Part shown: positions 8,313 through 17,919 of the stretch, one piece after another
Layout of the letters: each line of letters starts with the position of its first letter
Numbering within the stretch: position 1 is the stretch's first letter
From: Actinomycetales bacterium
GTDB lineage: Bacteria > Actinomycetota > Actinomycetes > Actinomycetales > Dermatophilaceae
Length of the DNA: 63,483 nucleotides
Assembly: GCA_012729695.1 (NCBI GenBank)
Contig: JAAYCP010000123.1
Span: 1-63,483, forward strand
Reading direction: 5' to 3'
Program-made: the position numbers and the translations under genes
The notes under the pieces: generated by a model
Database searches by the model: none
What the model saw: the letters and a program-made list of their open reading frames with translations, nothing else
Told to the model about the DNA's origin: nothing

Positions 8313-9605
8313 ATGCCGCTGGACTACCCGACGCACACCCATGTCCTGAGCAACGGCCTGCGGGTCGTCATCTCACCTGATCACGCCGTCCCCGTGGTCA
8401 CGGCCAACCTGTGGGTCGGCGTCGGCTCACGGCACGAGGCGCCCGGCAGGACCGGGTTCGCCCACCTCTTCGAGCACCTCATGTTCCAGGGGTCCCGCTC
8501 GGTCGCGAGCGGCGAGCACTTCTCGGCCCTCATGGCCCAGGGGGGACGGCTCAACGCGACCACCTGGTTCGACCGGACGAACTACTTCGAGACCGTCCCG
8601 GTCGGTGCGCTCGAGCTCGCGCTGTGGCTCGAGGCCGACCGGCACGGCTTCCTCCTCGACGCCGTGACGCAGGAAAACCTGGACAACCAGCGGGACGTCG
8701 TCAAGGAGGAGAAGCGGCAGCGCTACGACAACCAGCCCTACGGCAATGCGCTCGCGGACGTCTACGCCGCGACCTTCCCGGAGGGGCACCCCTACCATCA
8801 CCCCACCATCGGGTCGATGGACGACCTCGACGCGGCGACCCTCGAGGACGTGCACGCCTTCTTCACGCGGTTCTACGCCCCGAACAACACTGTCCTCACT
8901 CTGGTCGGGGACGTGACGGAGGAGCATGGCCTCGCCCTCGCCGAGAAGTACTTCGGCCACCTCACCCACCGCGTGGAGCCACCGCGCGGGCGTGGCCCGC
9001 AGCTCCCGCCCATCGCCGCTCCGGTGCGGGTCGATCGTCATGAGGACGTCCCGAACGACCGGCTCCACATCTCCTTCCGGATGCCGGCCGAGGGTGCTGA
9101 CGACTTCCTGGCCGCCTCGCTCGCTCTCGACTGCGTCGCCGGCCTGGCATCCTCGCCCATGGTGACGCGGCTGGTGCGGCGCGAGCAGGTGGCCACGACG
9201 ATCATGGCGCACTCGATGGGGCTGATCGACGGATCCTCGCTCGGTCTGGTCGTCGTCGACATCGCCCCCGGCCAGGACGCCGACGCCGTGGAGGCGGAGG
9301 TGGCGACCGAGCTGGGGCGCTTCGTCGAGGAGGGGCCGACCGAGGACATCCTCGAGGCCGTCAAGGCGCACGCGGAACGCACCTGGTTGTCCGCCTTGGC
9401 GAGCGGGGAGGAGCGAGCCGATCTGATCAGCCAGTACACCCTGCTCCACGACGACCCGGACTACGTCAACACCGCTCTCGACAGGCTCCTCGCGATCGGG
9501 CCGGAGGCCGTCCACTGCGCCGCCCGCGAGTGGTTGCGTCCGCAGCACCGGGTATGCGTCGCGTACCTGGCCAGCGAGTCGCCCGAGCAGGAGGAGGCAG
9601 CGTGA
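8313..9605 (+). CDS. M16 family zinc peptidase, catalytic subunit
   Basis: The 430-residue protein contains the inverted zinc motif HLFEH (His51, Glu54, His55), and a third ligand is expected at Glu132 in NQRDVVKEEKRQ. It has the two-lobed M16 layout of processing peptidases (PqqL/insulinase-related). It presumably works with the following gene as a heterodimer that degrades or processes oligopeptides; the substrate is unknown. No Shine-Dalgarno is seen, but TAGGGT (8301-8306) lies 6 nt before the ATG, so a leaderless mRNA is likely. The stop overlaps the start of the partner by 4 nt (GTGA). Confidence 0.88.
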   Translation: MPLDYPTHTHVLSNGLRVVISPDHAVPVVTANLWVGVGSRHEAPGRTGFAHLFEHLMFQGSRSVASGEHFSALMAQGGRLNATTWFDRTNYFETVPVGALELALWLEADRHGFLLDAVTQENLDNQRDVVKEEKRQRYDNQPYGNALADVYAATFPEGHPYHHPTIGSMDDLDAATLEDVHAFFTRFYAPNNTVLTLVGDVTEEHGLALAEKYFGHLTHRVEPPRGRGPQLPPIAAPVRVDRHEDVPNDRLHISFRMPAEGADDFLAASLALDCVAGLASSPMVTRLVRREQVATTIMAHSMGLIDGSSLGLVVVDIAPGQDADAVEAEVATELGRFVEEGPTEDILEAVKAHAERTWLSALASGEERADLISQYTLLHDDPDYVNTALDRLLAIGPEAVHCAAREWLRPQHRVCVAYLASESPEQEEAA

Positions 9606-10981
9606 GCACGACCTCGACCACAGACGTGACCGGTCCTGCACGACCGTCCGTCCAGCCCCCCACGCCCTGGGCCTTCCCGGCGCCGTCGTCGGACTCGTTG
9701 CTGGACAACGGGCTTCGCGTGCTGACCTACGACGTCCCCGGTCAGTACGTCATCAGCGCCTCGCTCACCGTTCCGCTGCCGCTCAGCACCGAGCCGCGAG
9801 CGGTCGAGGGTATCGCCTCCCTCATGGCGTCCCTCCTCGACGAGGGCACCACGAGCCACACCAGCGAGGAGTTCGCGGCACTGCTCGAGCGGCATGGAAT
9901 CGCCTTCTCGGCCGGGGTGAACGACGGCGCTCTGATGGTCGATGTCGACGTGCCGCTGCGTCATCTCGAGAGCGCGCTGACCCTCATGGCGGAGGCGCTG
10001 GCCAGCCCGGTCTTCCCTGTGGACGAGGTCCGGCGCCTGCGGATGGCCCGTCTCGCCGAGATCGAGCAGGAGAGGGCCTCGGCTCCGCACCGGGCAGCGC
10101 GAGAGCTCGTGGCGACCTTGTGGGCGCCCTACGAGCGGGCGTCGCGGCCCACAGCCGGCACCGCCGACACCGTCGCGGTCATCACGCGCGAGGACATCGT
10201 GGACTTCCACGCCGAGCGGGTCGGGCCGGAGGATGCCGGTCTCGTCATCTCCGGGGCGCTGAGCGGTGTCGACATCGAGGCCGTGCTCAGGGCCACCTTC
10301 GAGCAGTGGCGGGCACCCTCGCATACTCCCGCGAGCAGACCGCTCGCTCCCGAGGTCGCGGCCAACGCCGCCCGGGTGATCGTCGTGGACCGTCCTGGGT
10401 CGGTCCAGAGCGAGATCGCTCTCGGCTGGTCGGGCCCGGACCGCCACGCCCCGGGAGGCTGGGCGCCGTACCCCGTCATCGGCTACCTGCTGGGGGGCTC
10501 ACCGAGCGCGCGGATCGATGCGGTGCTGCGGGAGGAGAAGGGCTTCACCTACGGCATGCGCTCGAGCTTCCGACCCCGGCGGGCGGGCGGGCTCTTCCTC
10601 ACGACCGGCTCGGTGCGCACGGATGTGACCGTCGAGTCGCTCGAGACCCTGACCGACATCCTCGACCCGCGCGGGCTGACGTTCACCGAGGACGAGGTGC
10701 GCGCGGGAGTGGACTTCATCGCCGGCATCGCGCCCGGTCGGTTCGCGACGGCCGATGCCGTTGCAGGAGAAGCAGTTTCGCTGTTGCTCGACAACCTCCC
10801 GCTCGACTTCACGACGACCAACCGCGAGGCCACCATGGCCCTCACGGCGGATGACCTGACCAGCGCATACGCGGGGATCGCGCCCGAGCGCTGGTGCATC
10901 GTCGTCGTCGGCGACGCGGAGCGGTTCGTCCACGAGGTGCGCGATCTCGGCCTGGGCGAGGTGACGGTCGTCGCGAACTAG
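9602..10981 (+). CDS. M16 family peptidase homologue, non-catalytic partner
   Basis: The 459-residue second member of an M16 pair retains the fold (NGLRVLTYDVPGQYVISASL near the start). Where the zinc motif would be it reads GIASLMASLLDEGT, so HxxEH is absent and it cannot bind catalytic zinc in the usual way. It keeps the R/Y-type substrate-binding region (GFTYGMRSSF, then a Gly-rich loop) that the inactive chain normally contributes. GTG 9602 overlaps the upstream stop by 4 nt, ensuring coupled, roughly equimolar synthesis. The order catalytic then non-catalytic matches known bacterial heterodimeric M16 proteases. Confidence 0.87.
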   Translation: MSTTSTTDVTGPARPSVQPPTPWAFPAPSSDSLLDNGLRVLTYDVPGQYVISASLTVPLPLSTEPRAVEGIASLMASLLDEGTTSHTSEEFAALLERHGIAFSAGVNDGALMVDVDVPLRHLESALTLMAEALASPVFPVDEVRRLRMARLAEIEQERASAPHRAARELVATLWAPYERASRPTAGTADTVAVITREDIVDFHAERVGPEDAGLVISGALSGVDIEAVLRATFEQWRAPSHTPASRPLAPEVAANAARVIVVDRPGSVQSEIALGWSGPDRHAPGGWAPYPVIGYLLGGSPSARIDAVLREEKGFTYGMRSSFRPRRAGGLFLTTGSVRTDVTVESLETLTDILDPRGLTFTEDEVRAGVDFIAGIAPGRFATADAVAGEAVSLLLDNLPLDFTTTNREATMALTADDLTSAYAGIAPERWCIVVVGDAERFVHEVRDLGLGEVTVVAN

Positions 10982-11054
10982 CGGCGTCGCCACCGCCGAC
11001 ACGATCCGTCCAGTACAGCCGGTTCGGTACAGCCGGTCCCGGTCCGGCCGGCGG

Positions 11055-11867
11055 TCAGCTCTCCGCGGAGTCCCGGTCCGGCTCGCCGGTGCCGATGTAG
11101 GCGAGCACGTCGTCATGGAGGCGCCCATTGGTGGCGAGCGCGTTTCCGCCGTGCGGGCCGTCGGTCCCGTCCAGCGACGTGAAGCGACCCCCGGCCTCGG
11201 TGACGATGGGCACGAGGGCGGCCATGTCGTACAGGGCGAGCTCCGGCTCGCACGCGATGTCCACGGCGCCCTCGGCGACCATCATGTAGGACCAGAAGTC
11301 GCCGTAGGCACGGGTGCGCCAGCAGGCGTCGAGGAGGTCGAGGAAGCGCTGGCGTCGGCCCAGTGCACGCCACCCGCTCAGGCTCGAGTAGGAGATGGAT
11401 GCGTCCGAGATGTGCTGGACCCTGGAGACGGTGAGCCGGCGGGCGGAGGTGAGGCTGCGCCCCGTCCAGGCGCCAGAACCCACGGCGGCCCACCAGCGAC
11501 GCTGGAGAGCGGGCGCTGCGACCAGGCCGAGGACGGGGGTGTCGTACTCGTCGAGCAGACCGATGAGGGTCGCCCAGACCGGGACGCCGCGTACGAAGTT
11601 GTGGGTGCCGTCGATCGGGTCGATGACCCAGCGTCGTGGGCCGCGCCCGGTCGTCCCCTCCTCCTCGCCGACGACGGCGTCGCGCGGTCTCGTCCGAGCG
11701 AGCTGACCGCGGATGAGCTCCTCCGCAGCGCGGTCGGCGTCGGAGACGAGAGTCAGGTCGGGCTTGGCCTCGACGACGAGGTCCTCAGCGAGGAACCGGG
11801 ACATCGTCGTGCGCTCCACCGCGTCCGCGAGCACATGGGCGAGGCGGAGATCGTCATCGAAGGCCAC
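11055..11867 (-). CDS. hisN: Histidinol-phosphatase, inositol-monophosphatase type
   Basis: The 270-residue Mg-dependent phosphatase contains GEEEG (metal ligands), WVIDPIDGTHNFVRG (the IMPase signature with Asp-Pro-Ile-Asp-Gly-Thr) and a C-terminal YDMAALVPIVTEAGG. The pattern is closer to actinobacterial HisN, which completes histidine synthesis, than to SuhB-like inositol phosphatases, but the two are easily confused. The open frame extends 63 codons upstream into rsgA. GTG 11867, giving VAFDDDLRLAHVLAD, matches the usual HisN N-terminus and leaves a 52-nt gap after rsgA. It appears to be the last gene of a DoxX-aroA-rsgA-hisN unit. Confidence 0.82.
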   Translation of the reverse strand: MAFDDDLRLAHVLADAVERTTMSRFLAEDLVVEAKPDLTLVSDADRAAEELIRGQLARTRPRDAVVGEEEGTTGRGPRRWVIDPIDGTHNFVRGVPVWATLIGLLDEYDTPVLGLVAAPALQRRWWAAVGSGAWTGRSLTSARRLTVSRVQHISDASISYSSLSGWRALGRRQRFLDLLDACWRTRAYGDFWSYMMVAEGAVDIACEPELALYDMAALVPIVTEAGGRFTSLDGTDGPHGGNALATNGRLHDDVLAYIGTGEPDRDSAES

Positions 11868-11919
11868 GGTGGCAATGTACCTGCCCCCGGGTCCCGGATG
11901 GCGGAGGCGGTCTGCCCGC

Positions 11920-12948
11920 TCAGGTGCGAGGTGCGTCATCCTCGCTCGAGCGCGAGCGCAGCAACCGGCGCAGACTGTCCAGCCGGTGTCGCAGATGCGG
12001 TTGGCTCTCCGACCGGGATGCGACGAAATCGTCCAGACCACAGTCAGGTTCGTCATGTGAGCAGGCCCGTGGGCACTCGCTCGTCCCTTCGAGCAGCTCG
12101 GGGAAGTGGTCGATGATCTTGTCGACGTCGATGTGCGCGAGCCCGAACGAGCGCACGCCAGGTGTGTCGATCACCCAGCCGGTGTCGTCCGGGAGGGGGA
12201 GGGCGACAGCGGATGTGGAGGTATGCCGGCCGCGCCCGGTCACGACGTTCACCTCTCCCGTGGCGCGGCTGGCGTCGGGCACCAGGGCGTTGACCAGCGT
12301 GGACTTGCCGACGCCGGAGTGACCGACGAGCACGGTGACCTTCCCGCTGAGGGCGCGGCGGACCTCCTCGATCCCGTCTGCCTCACCATCACGGATCCGG
12401 GTGATGAAGATCTGGACATCGAGGTCCCCGTAGAGCGCGAGCAGCTCGTCCGGGCTGGCGAGGTCGGCCTTGGTCAGGAGCAGGATGGGCGTGAGGCCGG
12501 CGTCGTAGGCCGCGACGAGGCACCGGTCGATGAGTCGCGGTCGTGGCGGCGGCTCGGCCAGGGCGGCCACGATGACGAGCTGATCGGCGTTGGCGACGAT
12601 CACGCGCTCGACCGGGTCGGTGTCGTCGGCGGTGCGGCGCAGCACACTGCGCCGCGGATACTGCTTGACGATCCGGGCAAGGGTGTCCGGGTCGCCGGAG
12701 ACGTCCCCGATCAGGCCGACCGAGTCCCCGATGACGATGCCCTTGCGTCCGAGGTTGCGGGACTTCACGGCGGTGACGACGACGCCATCGACGAGCACCT
12801 GGTAGCGGCCCCTGTCGACGGCGATGACGAAGCCCTCGACGGCGTCCTCGTGGCGTGGACGGAGCTTGCTGCGGGGGCGGCTGCCACGCCGGGAGGGACG
12901 GACCCGGACATCGTCCTCGTCGTAGTGGTCGTAGCGCCCCGACTGCAT
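11920..12948 (-). CDS. rsgA: Ribosome small-subunit-dependent GTPase A
   Basis: The 342-residue circularly permuted GTPase matures the 30S subunit. A basic N-terminal tail precedes the OB fold. The GTPase motifs come in permuted order: G4 LLTKADL first, then G1 GHSGVGKST, then G3 DTPGVRS. The C-terminal zinc knuckle runs Cys-x4-Cys-x-His-x4-Cys in the ECPRACSHDEPDC region. ATG 12948 overlaps the aroA stop as TGATG (one shared base); the longer open frame upstream lies inside aroA in another phase and is rejected. Linkage of aroA and rsgA is common in actinobacteria. Confidence 0.93.
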   Translation of the reverse strand: MQSGRYDHYDEDDVRVRPSRRGSRPRSKLRPRHEDAVEGFVIAVDRGRYQVLVDGVVVTAVKSRNLGRKGIVIGDSVGLIGDVSGDPDTLARIVKQYPRRSVLRRTADDTDPVERVIVANADQLVIVAALAEPPPRPRLIDRCLVAAYDAGLTPILLLTKADLASPDELLALYGDLDVQIFITRIRDGEADGIEEVRRALSGKVTVLVGHSGVGKSTLVNALVPDASRATGEVNVVTGRGRHTSTSAVALPLPDDTGWVIDTPGVRSFGLAHIDVDKIIDHFPELLEGTSECPRACSHDEPDCGLDDFVASRSESQPHLRHRLDSLRRLLRSRSSEDDAPRT

Positions 12949-14288
12949 CAGGGGAGCACGCTCGGCTCGGGCTCGAGCATCTGGTTCCACAGGGCGGTGA
13001 ACGAGGGGAGGGTCTTCGCGACGGTGCCGACGTTCTCGATGACCACGCCCGGCACGGCCAGGGCGATGACGGCCCCGGCCATGACCATCCGGTGGTCCGC
13101 ATAGGTGTGGAACATCCCCGGACCAAGCTTCGCGGGTCGCACGTGGAGGCCGTCGTCGGTCTCGGTGACATCGGCGCCGAGTCCGCTGAGCTCGGTCCTG
13201 AGCGCGGCGAGCCGGTCCGTCTCGTGACCGCGGATGTGCGCCACGCCGCGGATCCGCGAGGGGGAGTCGGCCAGGGCCGCGAGTGCAGCGACGACCGGGG
13301 TCAGCTCGGCCGTGTCGTGCAGGTCGATGTCGACGCCGCTGATCGAACCGGTGCCGCGGACCTCCAGGCGCTCCCGGTCGAGGTGCACGTCCGCCCCCAT
13401 GGCGTCGAGGATGGTGCGCAGGGCGTCGCCGGCCTGGGTCGTGTGTCCCGGCCAGCCCGGCACCCGGATCGAGCCGCCGGTGACCAGGGCGGCGGCGAGG
13501 AAGGGAGCGGCATTGGAGAGGTCGGGCTCCACCGTGACGTCGAGGGCGCCGAGGATCCCCGGTGCGACACGCCACTCGTTCGGCTCGCTGTCGTCGACGA
13601 ACGCACCCACGTCCCGCAGCGCCTCGACGGTCATGTCGATGTGCGGCTGGCTGGGCACCGGCGGCCCGACGTGGCGCACGGTCACCCCGAGGGGATAGCG
13701 GGCACCGGCGAGGAGCAGGGCGGAGACGTACTGCGAGCTCGCCGACGCATCCAGCTCGACGATTCCCCCGCGCAGGCCGGGACCGCCGCTCACCGAGAAG
13801 GGGAGCGTCCCGCGGCCTTCGTCATCGACCTCTGCGCCGAGGGTGCGCAAGGCGTCGAGCAGGGCGGCCATGGGGCGCAGCCGGGCGTACTCGTCGCCGT
13901 CGAAGTGCACCGGGCCGTCCGCGAGGGCTGCGACCGGCGGGAGGAACCGCATGACCGTCCCCGCGAGCCCACAGTCGATCCTGGCCCCGGCACGGATCGG
14001 GCCGGGCTGGACCAGCCAGTCCGCTGCGCCGTCGCCGTTGACAGGCACGTCGACGATGTCGGCACCGAGGGCCCGCAGAGCCTCGACCATGAGGAGGGTG
14101 TCCCGGCTGCGGAGCGGCCGCCGGATCCGCGAGGTGTCGTCGGCCAGGGCGGCCAGCACGAGGTACCGGTTGGTGAGGGACTTGCTTCCGGGGAGGTGGA
14201 CCGTCGCGTCGACGGGCCGGTCCGCGCTGGGCGCCGGCCAGTCCTCGGTGTCGGAGGACCGTCCGGCAGGGGGTTCAACTGAGGGCAT
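12948..14288 (-). CDS. aroA: 3-phosphoshikimate 1-carboxyvinyltransferase (EPSP synthase)
   Basis: The 446-residue enzyme performs the sixth step of the shikimate pathway, joining shikimate-3-phosphate with [20 protein letters not shown] near residue 32 carries the PEP/S3P-binding Lys and Ser, LAGTVMRF lies near residue 107, and HADHR-type C-terminal residues appear in [12 protein letters not shown]. The start ATG 14288 overlaps the end of the DoxX gene by 14 nt and avoids 39 extra codons with no family counterpart. Its stop is fused to the rsgA start (TGATG). Confidence 0.94.
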   Translation of the reverse strand: MPSVEPPAGRSSDTEDWPAPSADRPVDATVHLPGSKSLTNRYLVLAALADDTSRIRRPLRSRDTLLMVEALRALGADIVDVPVNGDGAADWLVQPGPIRAGARIDCGLAGTVMRFLPPVAALADGPVHFDGDEYARLRPMAALLDALRTLGAEVDDEGRGTLPFSVSGGPGLRGGIVELDASASSQYVSALLLAGARYPLGVTVRHVGPPVPSQPHIDMTVEALRDVGAFVDDSEPNEWRVAPGILGALDVTVEPDLSNAAPFLAAALVTGGSIRVPGWPGHTTQAGDALRTILDAMGADVHLDRERLEVRGTGSISGVDIDLHDTAELTPVVAALAALADSPSRIRGVAHIRGHETDRLAALRTELSGLGADVTETDDGLHVRPAKLGPGMFHTYADHRMVMAGAVIALAVPGVVIENVGTVAKTLPSFTALWNQMLEPEPSVLP

Positions 14289-14817
14289 GTGCTGCTTTGG
14301 TCGCCTTAAGTCGTGCTTCCTTCGCCGCAAGCCTGGCCGTCCTCCGCGTCTCCTTGCGGGTGTGGCGGGCACCGCGGCTGATGCTGTCACCGGCCATCTT
14401 CGCACGGTAGGCCAGCCCAGGGCGGCCTTCGGTGTCGACCGCTGCGAGGAGGAGCCCGCCCAGGAGGCCGACGTTCTTCAGGGTCTGCACGAGCTGGGTG
14501 CGGCGCTCCTGCGGGTCCTCCGCCTGCCAGAAGGGGTGCTCGACGACGGTGGCGGGCACGAGGGTCGTGGCGAGCACGGTGGCTGCGATCCGCGGGACCC
14601 GGTTGGTGGCGAGCAGCGCGCCCGCGCCGATCATGAGTGCCCCATTGGCGCGCACCATGAGCTCCGGGTCATCAGGCAGGCCGAGGGGCTCGGCCGCCCG
14701 GTCGACGAGCGGTCGCGCCTGCTCGGAGCGCTTCGCCGGGTGGCGCAGCGCCTCGATGCCTCCGGCGATGAAGAACGCGGCGAGCATCGGACGGGCAATG
14801 CGTCGGACAAGGGACAT
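14275..14817 (-). CDS. DoxX family membrane protein
   Basis: The 180-residue protein has the DoxX four-helix pattern: [19 protein letters not shown] at the N-terminus, [17 protein letters not shown], an [16 protein letters not shown] helix and [18 protein letters not shown] strongly basic Lys/Arg-rich tail of about 40 residues follows. DoxX proteins are poorly defined; some join thiol-stress or superoxide-detoxifying membrane complexes, so function is unassigned here. A Shine-Dalgarno (AGGAGGC) sits just before ATG 14817. It heads the minus-strand aroA operon and diverges from the SRAP gene. Confidence 0.8.
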   Translation of the reverse strand: MSLVRRIARPMLAAFFIAGGIEALRHPAKRSEQARPLVDRAAEPLGLPDDPELMVRANGALMIGAGALLATNRVPRIAATVLATTLVPATVVEHPFWQAEDPQERRTQLVQTLKNVGLLGGLLLAAVDTEGRPGLAYRAKMAGDSISRGARHTRKETRRTARLAAKEARLKATKAAHALS

Positions 14818-14913
14818 CGGTGCCTCCTGGTAGGTGCGTAGCCTTGTCTACGGTAGTCAATGTTCGACTTGGGTGAACGACCTGGCGAACCGAGCGGAAA
14901 GGGGTTCCGACCC

Positions 14914-15828
14914 GTGTGCGGACGGTATGCGGCCAGTGCCAATCCCGATGAGCTCATCGAGGTCTTCGACGTGGAGCTCGACGCGACAGCCGAGCCCGCT
15001 CGCTCCGTCCTCGTCAAGGCGCAGACACCGCCACCGGGACAGCCGGACTACAACATGGCCCCTACCAAGCAGGCGCCCGTGGTCCTCATGCGCAGCCCCC
15101 GGACGGGCGAGACAGCCCGCGTCTTCGCTGATGGTGCCGAGCGTCCCGGCGAACCCGACCGTCCCGAGCCCGATCGGCCGGACCCGGTCCGGCAGCTGCG
15201 CCTGCTGACCTGGGGTCTGGTCCCCTCCTGGTCCAAGGACGTCAAGACGGGGGTCCGGATGATCAACGCCCGGGCCGAGACCGTCCTGTCCAGCAGGGCG
15301 TATGCGCCGGCCGCCCGCTCACGTCGCTGCCTCGTCCCCGCGCGGGGGTGGTTCGAGTGGCAGGCCTCGCCCGTGGCCAAGGACGCGAAGGGAAAGCCGC
15401 GCAAGCAGCCGTTCTTCGTCGAGAGCGGAACCGACGAGGTCATCGCGTTCGCCGGGCTCTACGAGTTCTGGCGCGACCCGCAGGTGGCGGATCCCGCCGA
15501 CCCGATGGCCTGGCTCACCACCTTCACGATCATCACGACCGATGCCGACCCGGGCCTGGACCGCATACACGATCGGCAGCCGCTGGTCCTGGACCCGGAC
15601 GACTGGGCCACCTGGCTGGACCCGTCGATGACCGATCCCGAACGGATCGAGAAGCTGCTGAGCTTCCACGACCCCGGGCGCTTCCGGGCCTACCCGGTCT
15701 CCCGAGCCGTGAGCAGCAACGCCTCGAACGGTCCGCACCTCATCGACCCGGTCCCGGTCGACGAGCTCATCGGCGTGGTCGATCCGATGACCGGGGAGAT
15801 CATCGGTGGGGACGCGTCCGGTGATTGA
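14914..15828 (+). CDS. SOS response-associated peptidase (SRAP/YedK/HMCES)
   Basis: The 304-residue protein shields abasic sites in single-stranded DNA by forming a covalent link through Cys2. The GTG at 14914 is chosen because it places Cys at position 2 (CGRYA), which is essential for the family; a start 18 codons earlier would bury it. AAAGG lies upstream. Other expected residues are in the MINARAET motif, the GWFEW motif (Glu) and IHDRQPLVL (His). That last motif reads HxRMP in most relatives, so Gln replacing Met is a mild deviation. A hydrolase gene overlaps its 3' end. Confidence 0.9.
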   Translation: MCGRYAASANPDELIEVFDVELDATAEPARSVLVKAQTPPPGQPDYNMAPTKQAPVVLMRSPRTGETARVFADGAERPGEPDRPEPDRPDPVRQLRLLTWGLVPSWSKDVKTGVRMINARAETVLSSRAYAPAARSRRCLVPARGWFEWQASPVAKDAKGKPRKQPFFVESGTDEVIAFAGLYEFWRDPQVADPADPMAWLTTFTIITTDADPGLDRIHDRQPLVLDPDDWATWLDPSMTDPERIEKLLSFHDPGRFRAYPVSRAVSSNASNGPHLIDPVPVDELIGVVDPMTGEIIGGDASGD

Positions 15829-16537
15829 CGCACTCCTTCACGGCGGAGTCCCCGACGGGGCGCCGGACGAGGGTGCAACCGCTGGCGGGGGAGGACCGGA
15901 GGTCCGCCTCATCGAGACCCCGGAGGGCCCGGGGAGGGTCCGCATCCATCGGCCCACCCCGGCCACGGGGGCGCAGCCGCCCCGCGGGACCGTCGTGCTC
16001 GGCCATGGAGCAGGCGGGCAGGGGGACTCCGCTGACCTGGCGCGTCTGGCCACGGTGCTTCCCGGCGACGGCTGGGTCGTCGCGCTGCTCGATCAGCCGT
16101 GGCGGGTCGCCGGCAAGAAGGTGGCCTCCCGCCCGGAGCGTCTCGACGAGGCCTTCATCCCGATGGCTCGGAGCCTGTTCCACGGTGAGCGACCACTGCC
16201 GCGTCCGTTCGTCTCCGCGGGACGGTCGGCGGGCGCGCGCGTCGCGTGCCGCACGGCCGAGGCCGTCTGCGCGGACGCGGTGGTCGCACTGTCGTTCCCC
16301 CTGCATCCTCCGGGGCGACCCGACCGGTCCCGCTACGCCGAGCTCGCCGGTGCGGTGAGGCTGGGCCTGCCGCTCCTCGTCGTCCAGGGTGAGCGGGACC
16401 CCTTCGGGGGACCGGAAGAGCTGCGCGCAGCGGGCCTCGACGGGTCGCTCCTGACGCCCGTACGGGGGACCCACAGCCCGAACCCCGGTGACGTCGCCGC
16501 TGCCGTGCGCGACTTCCTCGCCGCCCTCGCCCCCTGA
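15806..16537 (+). CDS. Alpha/beta-hydrolase family protein
   Basis: The 243-residue protein resembles the small YdeN/COG3571-type or dienelactone-hydrolase-like group. It has an oxyanion segment VVLGHGAGG, nucleophile elbow AGRSAGARV (Ser), acid VVQGERDPFG (Asp) and a terminal His in VRGTHSPNP. The triad is therefore complete, but the substrate is unknown. GTG 15806 has GGGGAG seven nt upstream and overlaps the SRAP gene by 23 nt; GTG 15821 is an alternative that would remove five residues. Overlap with SRAP suggests co-transcription. Confidence 0.78.
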   Translation: MGTRPVIDALLHGGVPDGAPDEGATAGGGGPEVRLIETPEGPGRVRIHRPTPATGAQPPRGTVVLGHGAGGQGDSADLARLATVLPGDGWVVALLDQPWRVAGKKVASRPERLDEAFIPMARSLFHGERPLPRPFVSAGRSAGARVACRTAEAVCADAVVALSFPLHPPGRPDRSRYAELAGAVRLGLPLLVVQGERDPFGGPEELRAAGLDGSLLTPVRGTHSPNPGDVAAAVRDFLAALAP

Positions 16538-16558
16538 GGGTGCCGTCGCCGGCCGTCG

Positions 16559-16584
16559 GGAATGCCGCGGTGGGTCGGGGTGTT
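16559..16584 (+). promoter_or_regulatory. Sigma-R-type promoter upstream of sigR
   Basis: GGAAT (16559-16563), within GGGAAT, is followed by exactly 18 nt and then GTT (16582-16584). This matches the published sigma-R/sigma-H consensus GGAAT-N18-GTT of Streptomyces and Mycobacterium. It lies about 205 nt before ATG 16790, giving a long leader. Sigma-R genes are normally autoregulated from such a promoter. Confidence 0.8.
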
Positions 16585-16789
16585 GTCCACCCCGAGACGT
16601 TCTCCCAAGGAGACGCGAAGACCCGAACGGGGCATCGCTTCGGCTGTCCCCGTGCCGAACGAGTCTCGCCCAGCCGTCGCACACGAGGAGCACCAGCACT
16701 GCATGTATGCCGTCATCCTTCCCCCGACGCTCGATGAGCGGATGACACGACGCCAGGGCTCCCTTGCCACCTCGATAGGCTTGGCACCG

Positions 16790-17581
16790 ATGACACCTCC
16801 AACCGCCTCCGACCCTCCTGTCGTCGAGATCGAACCGACCGCTGTCGAGCGGTCCGTCCAGGGGGAGGTTGTTTCTGAGCAGGCTGTCGCCACCGGGGCC
16901 GGATCGGCGTCCGAGTCTGCGGAGCCGAGCGAGTCTGGAGCCGCAGAGCCGGTCGAGTCGCTCCACACCTCCGGTGACGAGAACCTCGACGAGCAGGTCG
17001 ATGTGGCCACCGAGTCGCCCGAGGAGCGGCTGGCCCGCTTCGAGCGGGACGCCCTGCCGCTGATCGACCAGCTCTACGGCGCGGCTCTGCGCACGACCCG
17101 CAACCCGGCCGACGCCGAGGACCTCGTTCAGGAGACCTTCGCCAAGGCGTACTCCGCCTTCCACCAGTTCAAGCCGGGCACGAACCTGAAGGCCTGGCTG
17201 TACCGCATCCTGACCAACACCTACATCAACAGTTATCGGAAGAAGCAGCGCGAGCCGCTCCAGACCGATAACGCGGAGGTCGAGGACTGGCAGCTGCACC
17301 GTGCCGAGTCGCACACGGCGCGTGGCCTGCGCTCGGCCGAGGTGGAGGCGCTGGACCGGCTGCCGGACACCGAGATCAAGCGGGCGCTCCAGGAGCTGCC
17401 CGAGGACTTCCGGATGGCGGTCTACCTGGCCGATGTCGAGGGGTTCGCCTACAAGGAGATCGCCGAGATCATGGGCACCCCCATCGGCACGGTCATGTCG
17501 CGGCTGCACCGTGGTCGACGGCAGCTGCGAGAGCTCCTCGCCGGGTATGCGGCTGAGCGCGGCTTCGGGACGGAGGCATAG
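16790..17581 (+). CDS. sigR: ECF sigma factor SigR/SigH (thiol-oxidative stress)
   Basis: The 263-residue sigma-70 factor of the SigR group has region 2 around [23 protein letters not shown] (about 97-119) and [21 protein letters not shown], and region 4 at [18 protein letters not shown] / [19 protein letters not shown]. It redirects RNA polymerase to thioredoxin, protease and ribosome-repair genes when disulfide stress inactivates RsrA. The first about 75 residues are acidic Glu/Ser/Ala/Val low complexity, not part of the sigma fold. ATG 16790 is the best compromise; ATG 16742 would add 16 residues, and GTG 17003 would give a 192-residue core form. rsrA follows with no gap. Confidence 0.88.
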   Translation: MTPPTASDPPVVEIEPTAVERSVQGEVVSEQAVATGAGSASESAEPSESGAAEPVESLHTSGDENLDEQVDVATESPEERLARFERDALPLIDQLYGAALRTTRNPADAEDLVQETFAKAYSAFHQFKPGTNLKAWLYRILTNTYINSYRKKQREPLQTDNAEVEDWQLHRAESHTARGLRSAEVEALDRLPDTEIKRALQELPEDFRMAVYLADVEGFAYKEIAEIMGTPIGTVMSRLHRGRRQLRELLAGYAAERGFGTEA

Positions 17582-17893
17582 ATGAGCCGGGACGACGAGG
17601 ACTTCCCTGTGAGCGAGCCGGGTGCCACGCCGCACTACCACGACACCGACTGCTCGGAGTTCATGCTCCGGATCTACGAGTACATGGACGGGGAGATGGG
17701 CCCCGAGGAGCAGCTGCGCTTCCAGGCCCACATCCGCGAGTGCCGCCCCTGTCTGCGGCAGCACGATCTCGATCAGACGGTCAAGGGTCTGATCCGCCGG
17801 GTGACCCCTCGTGCCGTCGCGCCCGAGTCATTGCGCTCAGCGATCGTCGCCCGCATCACGACCATCCGGATGGATCCGGGAAAGCCCACGTAG
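17582..17893 (+). CDS. rsrA: Zinc-binding redox-sensitive anti-sigma factor RsrA
   Basis: The 103-residue anti-sigma factor has zinc ligands Cys24, His50, Cys54 and Cys57 (HIRECRPC). Their spacing matches Streptomyces RsrA (Cys11, His37, Cys41, Cys44), offset by 13. Oxidation forms a disulfide, ejects zinc and frees SigR. The ATG directly follows the sigR TAG, with GGAGG inside the sigR end as ribosome-binding site. The mycothiol-system anti-sigma family name applies. A strong terminator follows at 17920. Confidence 0.93.
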   Translation: MSRDDEDFPVSEPGATPHYHDTDCSEFMLRIYEYMDGEMGPEEQLRFQAHIRECRPCLRQHDLDQTVKGLIRRVTPRAVAPESLRSAIVARITTIRMDPGKPT

Positions 17894-17919
17894 GACCACT
17901 CTCGCTGGCCTGATACCGC

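Noticed and set aside
9602..10981. Second M16 gene as a decayed duplicate
   Set aside because: Lack of HxxEH could suggest decay, but the frame is full length, coupled to the catalytic gene, and inactive M16 partners are normal.
12949..13575. N-terminal extension of the rsgA frame
   Set aside because: It reads through aroA in another phase; the real RsgA start is fixed at 12948 by TGATG overlap and the family N-terminus.
15800..17764. 654-codon minus-strand open frame across the hydrolase, sigR and rsrA genes
   Set aside because: It is antisense to three well-supported genes, low-complexity, without conserved motif; a codon-bias shadow.
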